A stretch of 64,000 nucleotides of DNA, taken from the NCBI RefSeq assembly GCF_001404515.1, contig NZ_CXWE01000006.1:124001-188000 (forward strand), given 5' to 3'. A model generated the notes under the pieces. It saw nothing but the letters and a program-made list of their open reading frames with translations, was not told the origin of the DNA and did not search any database. This document shows, one piece after another, positions 35,868-45,968 of the stretch. Each line of letters begins with the position of its first letter. The first letter of the stretch is position 1. Both the position numbers and the translations under genes were made by a program. Source of the DNA: Roseibium album. Its GTDB lineage: Bacteria > Pseudomonadota > Alphaproteobacteria > Rhizobiales > Stappiaceae.

Positions 35868-36020
35868 ATGTTAGATATTTATGCCCGCAGCCTTTTGGAA
35901 GCAACCCGTTCCTCAAAAAATGATCAGCTGGATCCGCGGACCAAGAAGCGCCTCGCGCAGGAAGCTGCCCAAAAGGAACAGGCTGCGCGTTTGTGGTGGC
36001 GCCCACCTTATTGGGTCTGA
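35868..36020 (+). CDS. 50-residue small protein of unknown function
   Basis: The ATG at 35868 has GAGGAG 9 bases upstream. The product has a mixed-charge helical body (RTKKRLAQEAAQKEQAARL) and an aromatic C terminus, LWWRPPYWV. No signal peptide or membrane span. It fits no family I recognise. It is divergent from the GcvA-like LysR gene, and followed by a terminator-like stem at 36141, so it looks like a real single-gene unit. Confidence 0.6.
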   Translation: MLDIYARSLLEATRSSKNDQLDPRTKKRLAQEAAQKEQAARLWWRPPYWV

Positions 36021-36140
36021 GTCGGCGGCCGGGTTACAAGCAGGGTGCGCCTGCCCACCTCCCGTCAAGGATCTTTGCAGGAAACCCAGGCTGACAGACG
36101 CCGACAAATACCCTAAAACCATGACAAACCAGTTTAGAAA

Positions 36141-36170
36141 AGGCCCGGCTCGACCGCCGGGCCTTGTTTT
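36141..36170 (+). terminator. Rho-independent terminator before the HIBADH-like gene
   Basis: Arms AGGCCCGGC and GCCGGGCCT around TCGACC, then TGTTTT. It lies 120 bp after the small gene and only 17 bp before the next start, which leaves little space for a separate promoter; partial read-through may feed the next gene. Confidence 0.75.
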
Positions 36171-36186
36171 GCGAAGGGAGCGCGTC

Positions 36187-37068
36187 ATGGCAAAGGTTGC
36201 ATTCATCGGTCTGGGTGTCATGGGATACCCGATGGCAGGCTACCTGAAAACAAAGGGCGGTCATGATGTCACGGTCTACAACCGGACCACCGCAAAAGCC
36301 GAACGATGGACTGCCGAATTTGGCGGCAGTTTTGCACGAACCCCAAAGGAAACTGCAGCGGGTTGTGATTTCGTCTTTGCCTGTGTTGGCAACGACGAGG
36401 ACCTGCGCTCGGTGACCACTGGTGAAAACGGAGCCTTTCACGGTTTGAAAGAAGGCGCCATCTTTGTCGACAACACAACGGCGTCCGCCGATGTCGCGCG
36501 CGAACTTCATTCCGCGGCAAGGGAAAAAGGCTGCGGCTTTATCGATGCCCCTGTTTCAGGTGGGCAGGCGGGTGCTGAAAACGGTGTTCTCACGGTTATG
36601 TGCGGCGGGGATGCTGAAGACTTCGACAAGGCAAAACCTGTTATCGAATGTTTTGCAAAATTCGTCGGGCTGATGGGAGACAGCGGCGCCGGACAGCTGA
36701 CAAAAATGGTCAATCAGATCTGTATCGCAGGTCTCGTTCAGGGGCTCTCGGAAGCCATTCATTTTGCCAAGAAGGCAGAACTTGACGTTGAAAAGGTCAT
36801 CTCCGCCGTTCGGGGCGGCGCTGCCCAATCATGGCAAATGGAAAACCGCTGGGAGACCATGCGCGACAGCGAATTCGAATTCGGCTTTGCGGTCGACTGG
36901 ATGCGCAAGGATCTTGGGATCTGCCTGCAGACCGCCAATGAAACCGGCGCAAGGTTGCCTGTAACGGCCCTGGTCGATCAGTTCTATGCCGAAGTCCAGT
37001 CCATGGGCGGAAACCGCTGGGACACATCGAGCCTGATCGCGCGGCTCGAAAATGCTGAAAGAAAGTAG
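36187..37068 (+). CDS. 3-hydroxyisobutyrate dehydrogenase-like NAD(P)-dependent oxidoreductase
   Basis: A 293-residue beta-hydroxyacid dehydrogenase: Rossmann motif VAFIGLGVMGYPMAGYL, substrate-binding FIDAPVSGGQAGAENG, catalytic Lys in GAGQLTKMVNQICIAG and the C-terminal KDLGICLQTANETGARLPVT. The family oxidises short beta-hydroxy acids or reduces succinic or glyoxylic semialdehyde; the exact substrate cannot be read from sequence. AAGGGAG precedes ATG at 36187. An AlkD gene begins 11 bp after its stop, so the two share an mRNA. Confidence 0.92.
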   Translation: MAKVAFIGLGVMGYPMAGYLKTKGGHDVTVYNRTTAKAERWTAEFGGSFARTPKETAAGCDFVFACVGNDEDLRSVTTGENGAFHGLKEGAIFVDNTTASADVARELHSAAREKGCGFIDAPVSGGQAGAENGVLTVMCGGDAEDFDKAKPVIECFAKFVGLMGDSGAGQLTKMVNQICIAGLVQGLSEAIHFAKKAELDVEKVISAVRGGAAQSWQMENRWETMRDSEFEFGFAVDWMRKDLGICLQTANETGARLPVTALVDQFYAEVQSMGGNRWDTSSLIARLENAERK

Positions 37069-37079
37069 GTAGTCACCTG

Positions 37080-37781
37080 ATGGCCAAGGCCGCCGAGACG
37101 AGTTGGACGGTCGCGCACATCCTCAAGCATCTTGAGCAAAGCGGTTCTGAAGAGAACCGCGCCGGGATGGCGCGATTCGGCATCGACATGACCAGGGCCT
37201 TTGGCGTTCCCATGTCGGTTTTGCGACCTTTCGCCAGGACGATCCACAAATCGAATGACCTGGCTCTTGACCTCTGGGCCTCGGAAATTCACGAGGCCCG
37301 CCTGCTTGCAATCCTGATCACTCCCCCCAAGGAGATGACTGATGAACTGGCAAGATCATGGCTAGATGACACTCACTCCTGGGATCTGTGTGATCAACTC
37401 ACAAATGTGCTCGCCCGTCGAACGGATTCAGGCAAACTTGTCAGTGAACTGACGAGCGACACGAGAGAATTTGTCAGGCGCGCCGGTTTTGCGCTTATCG
37501 CCTGGCGCGCCGTCCACGCCAAATCGTCTCCGGACAGTGAATTCCTCGGCTACCTGGACCTGGTCCGGAAGATGTCGACTGATGACAGGAATTTTGTCTG
37601 GAAGGCCGTTCACTGGGCTTTGCGGCAGATCGGCAAACGGTCGATCGAGTTGCACGGACCTGCCCTCGCTCTCGGTGAAGACCTCGCCGCTTCAAGCGAC
37701 AAGACCGCCCGCAAGGTCGGCCGCGAAACCGTCAAGGAGCTTTCATCGGACAAAGTCCTTGCCCGTCTGGGAACAAAATAG
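37080..37781 (+). CDS. DNA alkylation repair protein, AlkD-like
   Basis: A 233-residue HEAT-repeat-like protein. The AlkD active-site sequence is present (HSWDLCDQL, catalytic Asp in WDLCD). LWASEIHEARLLAILI and VRRAGFALIAWRAVH are further conserved blocks, and NFVWKAVHWALRQIG matches the C-terminal repeat. AlkD removes bulky or cationic N3- and N7-alkylpurines from DNA without base flipping. Follows the HIBADH-like gene by 11 bp; convergent with the gbcB-like gene. Confidence 0.92.
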   Translation: MAKAAETSWTVAHILKHLEQSGSEENRAGMARFGIDMTRAFGVPMSVLRPFARTIHKSNDLALDLWASEIHEARLLAILITPPKEMTDELARSWLDDTHSWDLCDQLTNVLARRTDSGKLVSELTSDTREFVRRAGFALIAWRAVHAKSSPDSEFLGYLDLVRKMSTDDRNFVWKAVHWALRQIGKRSIELHGPALALGEDLAASSDKTARKVGRETVKELSSDKVLARLGTK

Positions 37782-37788
37782 CCCCTCT

Positions 37789-38862
37789 TCAGACTTCGAC
37801 CTCAAGTGTGCCGATCGGATTGGAACAGCAGGCAAGTATGTAGCCGGCCTCGACATCGTCCTCGCTTATACCGCCCGAATGCACCATGTGGACGTCCCCG
37901 GCCAGTTTTTTGACCTTGCAAGTCCCGCAAACGCCAAATGTGCAGCCCGAGGGAATGTTCAGGCCGGCATCCTTTGCCACGGCAAGAACGGTGTCGGTTT
38001 CAGTGCACCAGGCAGAGACACCCGAATTGGCAAAGACGATCTGCGCCTGCGTGTCCTCCTGAGGAACAACATCGTCGAATTCCGTCAATTCCGCCTTGGT
38101 TTCGGCAGGCGCCTGGAAGCTTTCCTGATGATAGCGGTCCATGTCGTAGCCAAGCGCATTCAGGATTTCGCGCACAGCATCCATGAACCCTTCCGGACCG
38201 CAGCAAAAGACGTCTCGATCAAGGTAGTCATTGCACATCAATCCGAGCATCAGCTGATTGAGTTGGCCCCGATAACCCGTCCACACCTCATACGGGTCGC
38301 TTTGCTTGACGACGAAATGCAACTGCAAACCAGTGACACGGCTTGCCATATATTCCAGCTTCTGGCGGAAAATCAGGTCAACGGGCCTGTGAGCGCACTG
38401 AATAAAGCAGATATCGGGATCTTCCCCCCGCTCAAAAAGCGTCTGTGCCATCGACATCATCGGCGTCACACCGGACCCGGCCGAGACGAACAGGTACTTG
38501 CCATCCGGACTTGGAGGTAGATGGAACAGACCGGCGGGCCCAAAGGCTTTCAGCCGCATGCCGGGTTTCAATTCGTCCAGCATCCATCGCGTACCCTGAC
38601 TGTCCGGCTGTGCCTTCACGGTGACCGAAATGTAGGCGTTGGAAACCGGAGACGATGACAGGGTATACGTTCGCTGGACATTTCCACCCGGGACCGGCAG
38701 GTCCAGTGTAACAAACTGCCCTGCCCGGTAAACGAAGGTTGCGCCAGAAGGCGGCCGGAAGGAAAATGTCTTCACGTTGGGGGCTTCGGGCACCACCATC
38801 ACGCATTCCAGAAGCTCGCTGTCGTTCCAGACCGGCGTGTCGCGCCCCGGCATCGGTATCAT
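37789..38862 (-). CDS. Reductase component of a betaine Rieske demethylase (GbcB-like)
   Basis: A 357-residue flavin reductase: FAD domain (QRTYTLSSSP), NAD domain (YLFVSAGSGVTPMMSMAQTL; DVFCCGPEGFMDAVREIL) and C-terminal 2Fe-2S ferredoxin domain (CTFGVCGTCKVKKLAG then ILACC). This domain order is that of GbcB and StcB-type reductases, which feed electrons to a Rieske oxygenase. Its start lies 4 bp after the oxygenase gene. Last gene of the dgcA-gbcA-gbcB-like operon. Hcr-type reductase is an alternative label, but context favours betaine demethylation. Confidence 0.9.
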   Translation of the reverse strand: MIPMPGRDTPVWNDSELLECVMVVPEAPNVKTFSFRPPSGATFVYRAGQFVTLDLPVPGGNVQRTYTLSSSPVSNAYISVTVKAQPDSQGTRWMLDELKPGMRLKAFGPAGLFHLPPSPDGKYLFVSAGSGVTPMMSMAQTLFERGEDPDICFIQCAHRPVDLIFRQKLEYMASRVTGLQLHFVVKQSDPYEVWTGYRGQLNQLMLGLMCNDYLDRDVFCCGPEGFMDAVREILNALGYDMDRYHQESFQAPAETKAELTEFDDVVPQEDTQAQIVFANSGVSAWCTETDTVLAVAKDAGLNIPSGCTFGVCGTCKVKKLAGDVHMVHSGGISEDDVEAGYILACCSNPIGTLEVEV

Positions 38863-38866
38863 CGAT

Positions 38867-40153
<1,287 letters not shown>

Positions 40154-40214
40154 TTAGGCTTGCAGCGGTCACAAGCCGTAGCGCAAAAACGGCATTGTCT
40201 TATTCAAGTGAGAC

Positions 40215-40240
40215 GCTGCCCAAGAATTTCACCGGGCAGC
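40215..40240 (-). promoter_or_regulatory. Hairpin between the dgcA-like and gbcA-like genes
   Basis: Arms GCTGCCC and GGGCAGC with a 12-base loop, 6 bases after the dgcA stop. No U-run; may stabilise the upstream message or act as an intercistronic processing site. Confidence 0.5.
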
Positions 40241-40245
40241 TGAAC

Positions 40246-42282
40246 TCAGATGTCCTTCACAAGCCGCAGCGCGTCGTAAATGGCGGCGTGTGTGTTGCGC
40301 GCCGAAACAGCGTCGCCGATCCGGTACAGCGCAAATTCACCTTTCGGGTTGGCGTCCAACGGCTGCGGTTGACCGAAAACAAGAGCTTCCTGCTTTACAA
40401 ACCCAAGATTTTTCGAGCGAGGCTTAAGATCGAAATAGAGTTCATCCAGGGGAATGGTGCCATGGTTGATCACGATCTGATCGAATTCGCGCTCTTCGGT
40501 GAAAGCTGAATAGTCTGTCCCGATGACAGCTGTGATCATGTTTCCGGACCGTCTGGCGGCCTTCAGTCGATAGGTCACCGTGAAACGGACGTCCTTGTCC
40601 TGAAGGGCGCGCATGTACGGAACCAGATTCATCGCCATGACATCGGGGGCGAAAGACCTGTCCGGCGTCATGATCTCGACATGCGCTCCTGACGCCGCGA
40701 TCAACTCGGCGGCCTGCAATGCCGCATGGTCGCCCGCATCGTCATAGACAAGGACACGCCTGCCCGATTTCACGTCGCCGGCTATGATATCCCAGGAAGA
40801 CGCGACAAGATCATTGCCCTCCGACAGCACGTCGGTATGCGGCATGCCGCCGGTCGCAATGATCGCGACGTCAGGACACTCCGCCAAGACATCTTCCGCT
40901 TCGGCAAACGTGTTGAAATTGAACTTCACACCACGTGCAAGACACTGCTCCATGCGCCACTCGATGATGGATATCATCTCCCGGCGCCGCTCGGACCGGG
41001 CGGTCAGACGGATCTGACCTCCAGCGTCAGGTGCTGCTTCAAAGACGGTCACTTCATGACCGCGCTCTGCAGCAACGCGGGCCGCCTCCATGCCGGCCGG
41101 TCCGGCGCCAACCACGACGACTTTCCTGCTCACGTCCGCAGGCGCAATCTCGTGCGGCATTGTCAGTTCCCGGCCGGTCGCAGGATTGTGGATACACAGC
41201 GCGTCCCCGGCCTGGTAAATCCTGTCCAGGCAATAGGTTGCGCCAACGCAGGGTCGTATGTCCCCTTCCCGTTTTTCTTTTATCTTCCGCACAATCATCG
41301 GATCGGCCATATGGGCCCGGGTCATACCCACCATGTCCAGGAGACCTTCTGCAATCGCATGGCGCGCAGTTGCCACATCCGGGATCTTGGCAGCGTGGAA
41401 AGTCGGCAACCCCACTTCCCTGCGCACCCTGCCTGCAAAATCCAGATGGGGCGCATTGCGCATACCCTGAACGGGAATCACGTCTGTCAAACCCGGATCG
41501 GTATCAATATGGCCGCGTATCACGTTGAGGAAATCTATCTGACCGGTTTCCTTCAACCGATGTGAAATCTGAAGCCCCTCTTCCGGCGTGATGCCGCCTT
41601 GCAGGTCTTCGTCTGCCGTATATCGAATGCCAAGGATGAAATCGTCCCCGACGCGCTTGCGTATCGCGTCTATAACTTCGAACGAGAACCGCATCCGGTT
41701 TTCCAGCGATCCACCGTAGGGCTCCTCCAGGGAGTTTGTCACCGGCGACCAGAACTGGTCCATCAAATGCCCGTAGGCCTGCAGTTCGATGCCATCCATA
41801 CCGCCTTCCTTCATCCGCTCTGCGGCATCGGCATAATCCTGGATTATCCGAACAATGTCCCAGTCCTCGACCTGTTTGGGAAAGGCGCGATGCGCTGCCT
41901 CGCGCTCGTGGCTTGGCGCGACCGCGGGGAGCCAGTCACCCTTGTTCCAATGGGTTCGGCGCCCAAGATGGGTGAGTTGGATCATCACGGCACAACCGTG
42001 ATCGTGGCAGGCATCCGTCAGGCGTCTCACCCAGGGCACGACCTCGTCCTTGTAGGCAAGGATGTTGTTGAACACAGGTGGTGAGTTTCTCGAAACCGCG
42101 GCGGAGCCTGCTGTCATGGTCAGCGCAACACCCGCCTTTGCGCGCACTTCATGATAGGCCCGGTAGCGGTCTTTCGGCATGCCGTCTTCAGGATATGCCG
42201 GCTCATGCGACGTGATCATGATCCTGTTTTTCAGCGTCAGATTCTTCAGCTGATATGGCTGTAGCAGCGGATCCCTGGACAT
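40246..42282 (-). CDS. OYE-type FMN/4Fe-4S demethylase (DgcA / N-methylproline demethylase-like)
   Basis: A 678-residue enzyme of the 2,4-dienoyl-CoA reductase/trimethylamine dehydrogenase family. An N-terminal FMN barrel (IQLTHLGRRTHWNK, GIELQAYGHLMDQFWSP, GGSLENRMRF) is followed by the 4Fe-4S motif CVGATYCLDRIYQAGDALC and a C-terminal FAD/NAD domain (VVVVGAGPAGMEAARVAAERG). DgcA demethylates dimethylglycine, and a close homologue demethylates N-methylproline in stachydrine breakdown. It is first in the operon, ahead of gbcA- and gbcB-like genes, 143 bp before gbcA. Confidence 0.88.
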   Translation of the reverse strand: MSRDPLLQPYQLKNLTLKNRIMITSHEPAYPEDGMPKDRYRAYHEVRAKAGVALTMTAGSAAVSRNSPPVFNNILAYKDEVVPWVRRLTDACHDHGCAVMIQLTHLGRRTHWNKGDWLPAVAPSHEREAAHRAFPKQVEDWDIVRIIQDYADAAERMKEGGMDGIELQAYGHLMDQFWSPVTNSLEEPYGGSLENRMRFSFEVIDAIRKRVGDDFILGIRYTADEDLQGGITPEEGLQISHRLKETGQIDFLNVIRGHIDTDPGLTDVIPVQGMRNAPHLDFAGRVRREVGLPTFHAAKIPDVATARHAIAEGLLDMVGMTRAHMADPMIVRKIKEKREGDIRPCVGATYCLDRIYQAGDALCIHNPATGRELTMPHEIAPADVSRKVVVVGAGPAGMEAARVAAERGHEVTVFEAAPDAGGQIRLTARSERRREMISIIEWRMEQCLARGVKFNFNTFAEAEDVLAECPDVAIIATGGMPHTDVLSEGNDLVASSWDIIAGDVKSGRRVLVYDDAGDHAALQAAELIAASGAHVEIMTPDRSFAPDVMAMNLVPYMRALQDKDVRFTVTYRLKAARRSGNMITAVIGTDYSAFTEEREFDQIVINHGTIPLDELYFDLKPRSKNLGFVKQEALVFGQPQPLDANPKGEFALYRIGDAVSARNTHAAIYDALRLVKDI

Positions 42283-42373
42283 GTGTTTCCCTCAATTCGC
42301 GTCCTGCCGCGACCAAGCCACGACGGCTGGCGAACTTAAATCGCATCGGCTACGGGTGAAAAGGCGTAAAAAC

Positions 42374-42406
42374 GACATCTATGTCGCTTTTAAAGACACT
42401 CATGTC
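42374..42406 (+). promoter_or_regulatory. Twin palindromes, predicted operators for the divergent TetR
   Basis: GACAT-2-ATGTC (42374-42385) and GACA-4-TGTC (42395-42406) lie 21 bp apart, centre to centre, so they face the same side of the helix. They sit between the dgcA-like gene and tetR, in a position to control both directions. Confidence 0.65.
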
Positions 42407-42449
42407 AATTTTTGTTGTATCCGGTCATGTCTGCTGTTATCTAACCGCC

Positions 42450-43094
42450 ATGAGCGAACCTTTGATAGAAAAGTCCAGTGGTTGGCGCGGTACGCGCGAG
42501 ATCTGGATGCTGGCAGCTTACGAGGCATTGCTCGACAACGGCATCGATGCGGTAAAAGTCATGCCTCTGGCTGAACGGCTGGGCCTGTCACGAACAAGTT
42601 TCTACGGCCACTTTTCTGACCGGGGCGACCTGCTCGAAGCGCTGATTGGTTTGTGGAAATCCAAGAACACAGGCAACCTGATCAAACGCACCGAGGCATA
42701 TTCGGAGACAATCACCGAAGCGATATTGAACGTATTCGATCTCTGGCTGATGCCGGACTTGTTTGATTCCCGCCTCGAATTCGCTGTCAGGAACTGGGCG
42801 CATTCTGATACCCGGCTTGCGCAGATGCTTGAAGAAGCAGACCAAATTCGTGTCGACGTCTTGCAGGCGATGTTCGAGCGCTTCGGCTTCAACCCCGAAC
42901 ACGCTAGTGTCAGGGCAAATACGGTTTACCAGACACAGATCGGCTACATTTCGATGAAGAAGGACGGCCCGGCAGAACCGCTCGAACCCCGTCGCCAACG
43001 CATGCTGCTTTATGCGGAGATCTTCGCCGGGCAGCCGGTTACGGACGCTGAAACAGCACGGTTCTTTGCAAGGCATCCGCTGCCCGAAGTTTAG
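42450..43094 (+). CDS. TetR/AcrR family regulator of the demethylase operon
   Basis: A 214-residue repressor. Helix-turn-helix: AAYEALLDNGIDAVKVMPLAERLGLSRTSFYGHFSDRGDLLEALI. The C-terminal domain (TRLAQMLEEADQIRVDVLQAMF) is of the type found in regulators beside Stc/Gbc genes. ATG at 42450 is preferred; the in-frame ATG at 42381 lies inside a palindrome. It is divergent from the dgcA-gbcA-gbcB-like operon, which it presumably represses until a betaine or its breakdown product is present. Confidence 0.9.
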   Translation: MSEPLIEKSSGWRGTREIWMLAAYEALLDNGIDAVKVMPLAERLGLSRTSFYGHFSDRGDLLEALIGLWKSKNTGNLIKRTEAYSETITEAILNVFDLWLMPDLFDSRLEFAVRNWAHSDTRLAQMLEEADQIRVDVLQAMFERFGFNPEHASVRANTVYQTQIGYISMKKDGPAEPLEPRRQRMLLYAEIFAGQPVTDAETARFFARHPLPEV

Positions 43095-43106
43095 TCGAAG
43101 ACAATT

Positions 43107-44438
43107 TCACGCAGCCGATTGCCCAGACGCGCGCAAGCGGAAATCGTCCTCCGGATCAAAGCCGGATTGAGGCTGTTTGTTTTTCATGAACAGGGCCAGC
43201 ACCTGGCACAAGACAATAAATGCGACAAGTGGCACGAGGCTTGAAAAGATCATGGAAATCAGCCAGTCCCGGGTCAGAAGCACGTCGTGAACGGTTGGCG
43301 ATATCCAAAGCAATGCGGCCGATGCCTGGAGCATCAAGGGCCACCTGGGTACTTCTTTCACCACCAAGATCAACGCGACGGAATAAAAGAGCCAGTCGTA
43401 GAACATGAATGATGGCGCGGCCAGGGCAATGGCGAACAGTGAAACGGCAACGGCTCTTTGCCGCGGAAGCAACCGAACGGAGAACCAGACCGTAAAGGCC
43501 GCCAACACGATCGACAGGACTTGCGTTGCCATTCGTATTTCAGCAGAAGCCCCCCACTTGCCGAAGGAACTGCCGATCGTCGACATCATGCCGTGGTTTG
43601 CCGAAAACTGGAAGGAATGCGCCCCGTCCCGCATCGACGCCAAGAAAGTTTCCCAGAGCCCCAAGCCGTAGACGCCGACAGAAAGACTGGTCAGTGTTGC
43701 GGTTCCAAGAGCAGCATAAAAAATCGTGCGCCAGTCACGATTGGCCGCAAGGAACACAGGAAGCAACAGGCCATATTGCGGTTTGATTGTCACCAGCGCG
43801 AGTGCCAGGCCGCTCAGGACCGGTCGATCACGGCTGTGCAACATCGCAAACAACAACAGGAACGTTATCAACGGCGATAGCTGCAGAAGCTGAAACGCGT
43901 AATAGGCTCCCGGAGACAACAACATGAAGACGTAGGGCCATGCCGCAAGACCTGGTCTGACGAGATGGATCATCCCGAAAAAGCAGGCGGAAAAGACCGC
44001 CATCCCGATCAACTTTGCAACGGGATAACTGAAATAGGCCAGTGGCTCAAACAAGAGCAATGCATGGGGTGGATTCAAGAAAAGAAGATTTTCGTTCTTT
44101 TCCGAAAATCTCTCGCTGAAGATGGCCGGATCATAGGCATCGGCAGCCTGACCACTCAGGGCGAGCTCACCTGCCCGGTAAAACGCAACGAAATCCTCGC
44201 GCTGTACAAGCGACAAATCCGCGTGGAAGTCAAAAAGCCCACCAAAGTCGGTCTGAACCCAGGAAGATGCCAGAAACACCGAGGCTGCTATCAGCATGAA
44301 GGCAAAAAACGGACCTCCAAATCTGGCGTTCAGATCGTCAGCTTTCAGAAGGTCAAGCACCCTTGCACGCAGTTTCAAAACCCGCGCGAAACCCGCTGCA
44401 AATGCCTCATGCCCGTCGGAAACCAATTCCAGCCTCAT
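43107..44438 (-). CDS. GT87 / DUF2029 family membrane glycosyltransferase-like protein
   Basis: A 443-residue protein with about ten transmembrane helices. VQREDFVAFYRAGELALSGQAADAYDPAIF followed by LFLNPPHALLLFEPLAYF is the characteristic N-terminal periplasmic loop of GT87 (the Asp-containing DFVAFYRAG region is the likely catalytic site). VTIKPQYGLLLPVFL matches the second conserved block. Family members such as mycobacterial PimE use polyprenyl-phosphate mannose. No glycan-synthesis genes are adjacent, so the acceptor is unknown. Convergent with the tetR gene. Confidence 0.88.
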   Translation of the reverse strand: MRLELVSDGHEAFAAGFARVLKLRARVLDLLKADDLNARFGGPFFAFMLIAASVFLASSWVQTDFGGLFDFHADLSLVQREDFVAFYRAGELALSGQAADAYDPAIFSERFSEKNENLLFLNPPHALLLFEPLAYFSYPVAKLIGMAVFSACFFGMIHLVRPGLAAWPYVFMLLSPGAYYAFQLLQLSPLITFLLLFAMLHSRDRPVLSGLALALVTIKPQYGLLLPVFLAANRDWRTIFYAALGTATLTSLSVGVYGLGLWETFLASMRDGAHSFQFSANHGMMSTIGSSFGKWGASAEIRMATQVLSIVLAAFTVWFSVRLLPRQRAVAVSLFAIALAAPSFMFYDWLFYSVALILVVKEVPRWPLMLQASAALLWISPTVHDVLLTRDWLISMIFSSLVPLVAFIVLCQVLALFMKNKQPQSGFDPEDDFRLRASGQSAA

Positions 44439-44577
44439 CCTTGTGAATGTTTGCTGGTTCCGTAGTACGCAGGCGAAATGAAATTGCCGTTAATCCGCGT
44501 GCTTAATGCCCCGTTCACACCGTACGACCGGCAGGTTTCTTTTGGAAATCGCGGTAAAGCTGTGAGCCAGAATTCAC

Positions 44578-44601
44578 TTGTGTTCCGAAGACGGAATACA
44601 A
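44578..44601 (-). other. Inverted repeat after the Lrp gene
   Basis: Ten-base arms (TTGTGTTCCG and CGGAATACAA, one G-U pair) around AAGA, starting 3 bases after the lrp stop. No U-tract; terminator without poly-U, or a protein site. Confidence 0.4.
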
Positions 44602-44603
44602 TC

Positions 44604-45092
44604 TCACGACCCTGTGCGGGGTTTTTCCGTAGCCACGTAGGACAATGGCAGCGCAGTTGTGTTCTTGATCTGCTCCATGGCGAATGTCGTTGAGACATCC
44701 GAAATATCAATCTTTGAAACAAGCTTCTTGTAGAACGCGTCGTAGGCTTCGATATCGGGAACCGCGACCCGCAACAGGTAGTCGACCTGCCCGGCCATCC
44801 GGTAGAACTCGACGACTTCGGGAAACTCCCGAATGACGTCGGCAAATTTCTTCAACCAGTCTTCGGAATGCTGGCTCGTCGTGATTGCCACAAATGCCGT
44901 CACCTTCGCATTCACCTTGGCGGGCTCCAGCAGCGCGACACGTGCGGTTATGACGCCATCTTCTTCCATCTTCTGGATCCGGCGCCAGCAAGGTGTCGTC
45001 GACAAGCCGACCCGTCGCCCGATTTCCGCAACAGGTACGGTGCAGTCTTCCTGGAGGATGGACAGTATTCGTCGGTCGATGCGATCAATCAT
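44604..45092 (-). CDS. Lrp/AsnC family transcriptional regulator
   Basis: A 162-residue regulator: N-terminal helix-turn-helix (DRIDRRILSILQEDCTVPVAEIGRRVGLSTTPCWRRIQKMEEDGVI) and an AsnC-type ligand-binding RAM domain (FPEVVEFYRMAGQVDYLLRVAVPDIEAYDAF). The cysteine and PCWRRI recognition helix are typical of Lrp proteins sensing amino acids. ATG at 45092 is chosen. Its target could be anything local; it is not obviously coupled to a neighbour. Confidence 0.92.
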   Translation of the reverse strand: MIDRIDRRILSILQEDCTVPVAEIGRRVGLSTTPCWRRIQKMEEDGVITARVALLEPAKVNAKVTAFVAITTSQHSEDWLKKFADVIREFPEVVEFYRMAGQVDYLLRVAVPDIEAYDAFYKKLVSKIDISDVSTTFAMEQIKNTTALPLSYVATEKPRTGS

Positions 45093-45263
45093 GGTTTCTG
45101 CTTCCAGCGTCGCGAGTGATATTTCCAGAATGAGATCAAACCACTCGGCAGGAAAAAATTTCAATTCACAGGCTGAACTCGTAACGGTTTTTCAACTTAC
45201 CTGTCAATTCCTCCTCAAATGAGAATTTTTTTCGAAAATCTCACTTTCGCAACCGCAACGATT

Positions 45264-45902
45264 TCAAGTCAACCGCGAAACCTCTTCTTGCAGCACAGGA
45301 AGCAGATCGCTTTCAAACCATGGATTTTTCCTCAGCCAGCCATTGTTGCGCCAGGAAGGATGCGGCAACGGGATTACGGCTGGCTTGCCCGGTTGCCGGT
45401 TTGCCTCGAAATAAGCCTGCCAATTCACCACGGTTTCCGTAAGGCTTTTCTTGCGCTCACTCCCAAGGTGGTAGGCTTGAGCATATTGCCCGATCACCAG
45501 TACCAGTTCGATCTGAGGCATCTCTGCAAAAAGTTCATCGTGCCAGAGCTTCCTGCATTCCCTGCGCGGCGGCAGATCCCCTCCCTTGGAATCCAGGCCC
45601 GGGAAGCAGAAACCCATTGGCACGATCGCGAGACGGTCGGGATTGTAGAACGTCTCTTCGCCAATCCCCATCCAGCTGCGCAACCTGTCGCCGGAAGGAT
45701 CGGTGAATGGTCTGCCGCTTTGATGCACCCGCGTACCCGGTGCCTGACCGCAGATGCACAACCGTGCCGATGAAGATATCTGCAGCACTGGTCGCGGCGC
45801 GTGCGGCAGCGGCTTTCCATCCGGATTTTCAATACATTTCCGGCAGGCACGAATGCCTGCGGCGAGCTGGTCCAGTCCTGGCGAATTCTGCTTGGAAGAC
45901 AA
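45264..45902 (-). CDS. Uracil-DNA glycosylase family protein (family 4/5-like)
   Basis: A 212-residue base-excision enzyme: CxxC near the N terminus (ACRKC), motif A variant CGQAPGTRVHQSGRPF, PRRECRKLW and motif B variant LPHPSWRNNGW. The cysteines fit a 4Fe-4S cluster as in family 4 enzymes. It may remove uracil or a related deaminated base. The start is TTG at 45902 with AAGGTG 8 bases upstream; no ATG is available near the domain start. Confidence 0.85.
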   Translation of the reverse strand: MSSKQNSPGLDQLAAGIRACRKCIENPDGKPLPHAPRPVLQISSSARLCICGQAPGTRVHQSGRPFTDPSGDRLRSWMGIGEETFYNPDRLAIVPMGFCFPGLDSKGGDLPPRRECRKLWHDELFAEMPQIELVLVIGQYAQAYHLGSERKKSLTETVVNWQAYFEANRQPGKPAVIPLPHPSWRNNGWLRKNPWFESDLLPVLQEEVSRLT

Positions 45903-45968
45903 AGAGTTGCACCTTGATACAGCTGATTAACACATTTCTTACCACGATCTTGAGGACGATCTTAAGGA

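Noticed and set aside
40726..41565. A 279-codon plus-strand frame inside the dgcA-like gene
   Set aside because: It is antisense to a well-supported coding region and its translation shows no recognisable domain.
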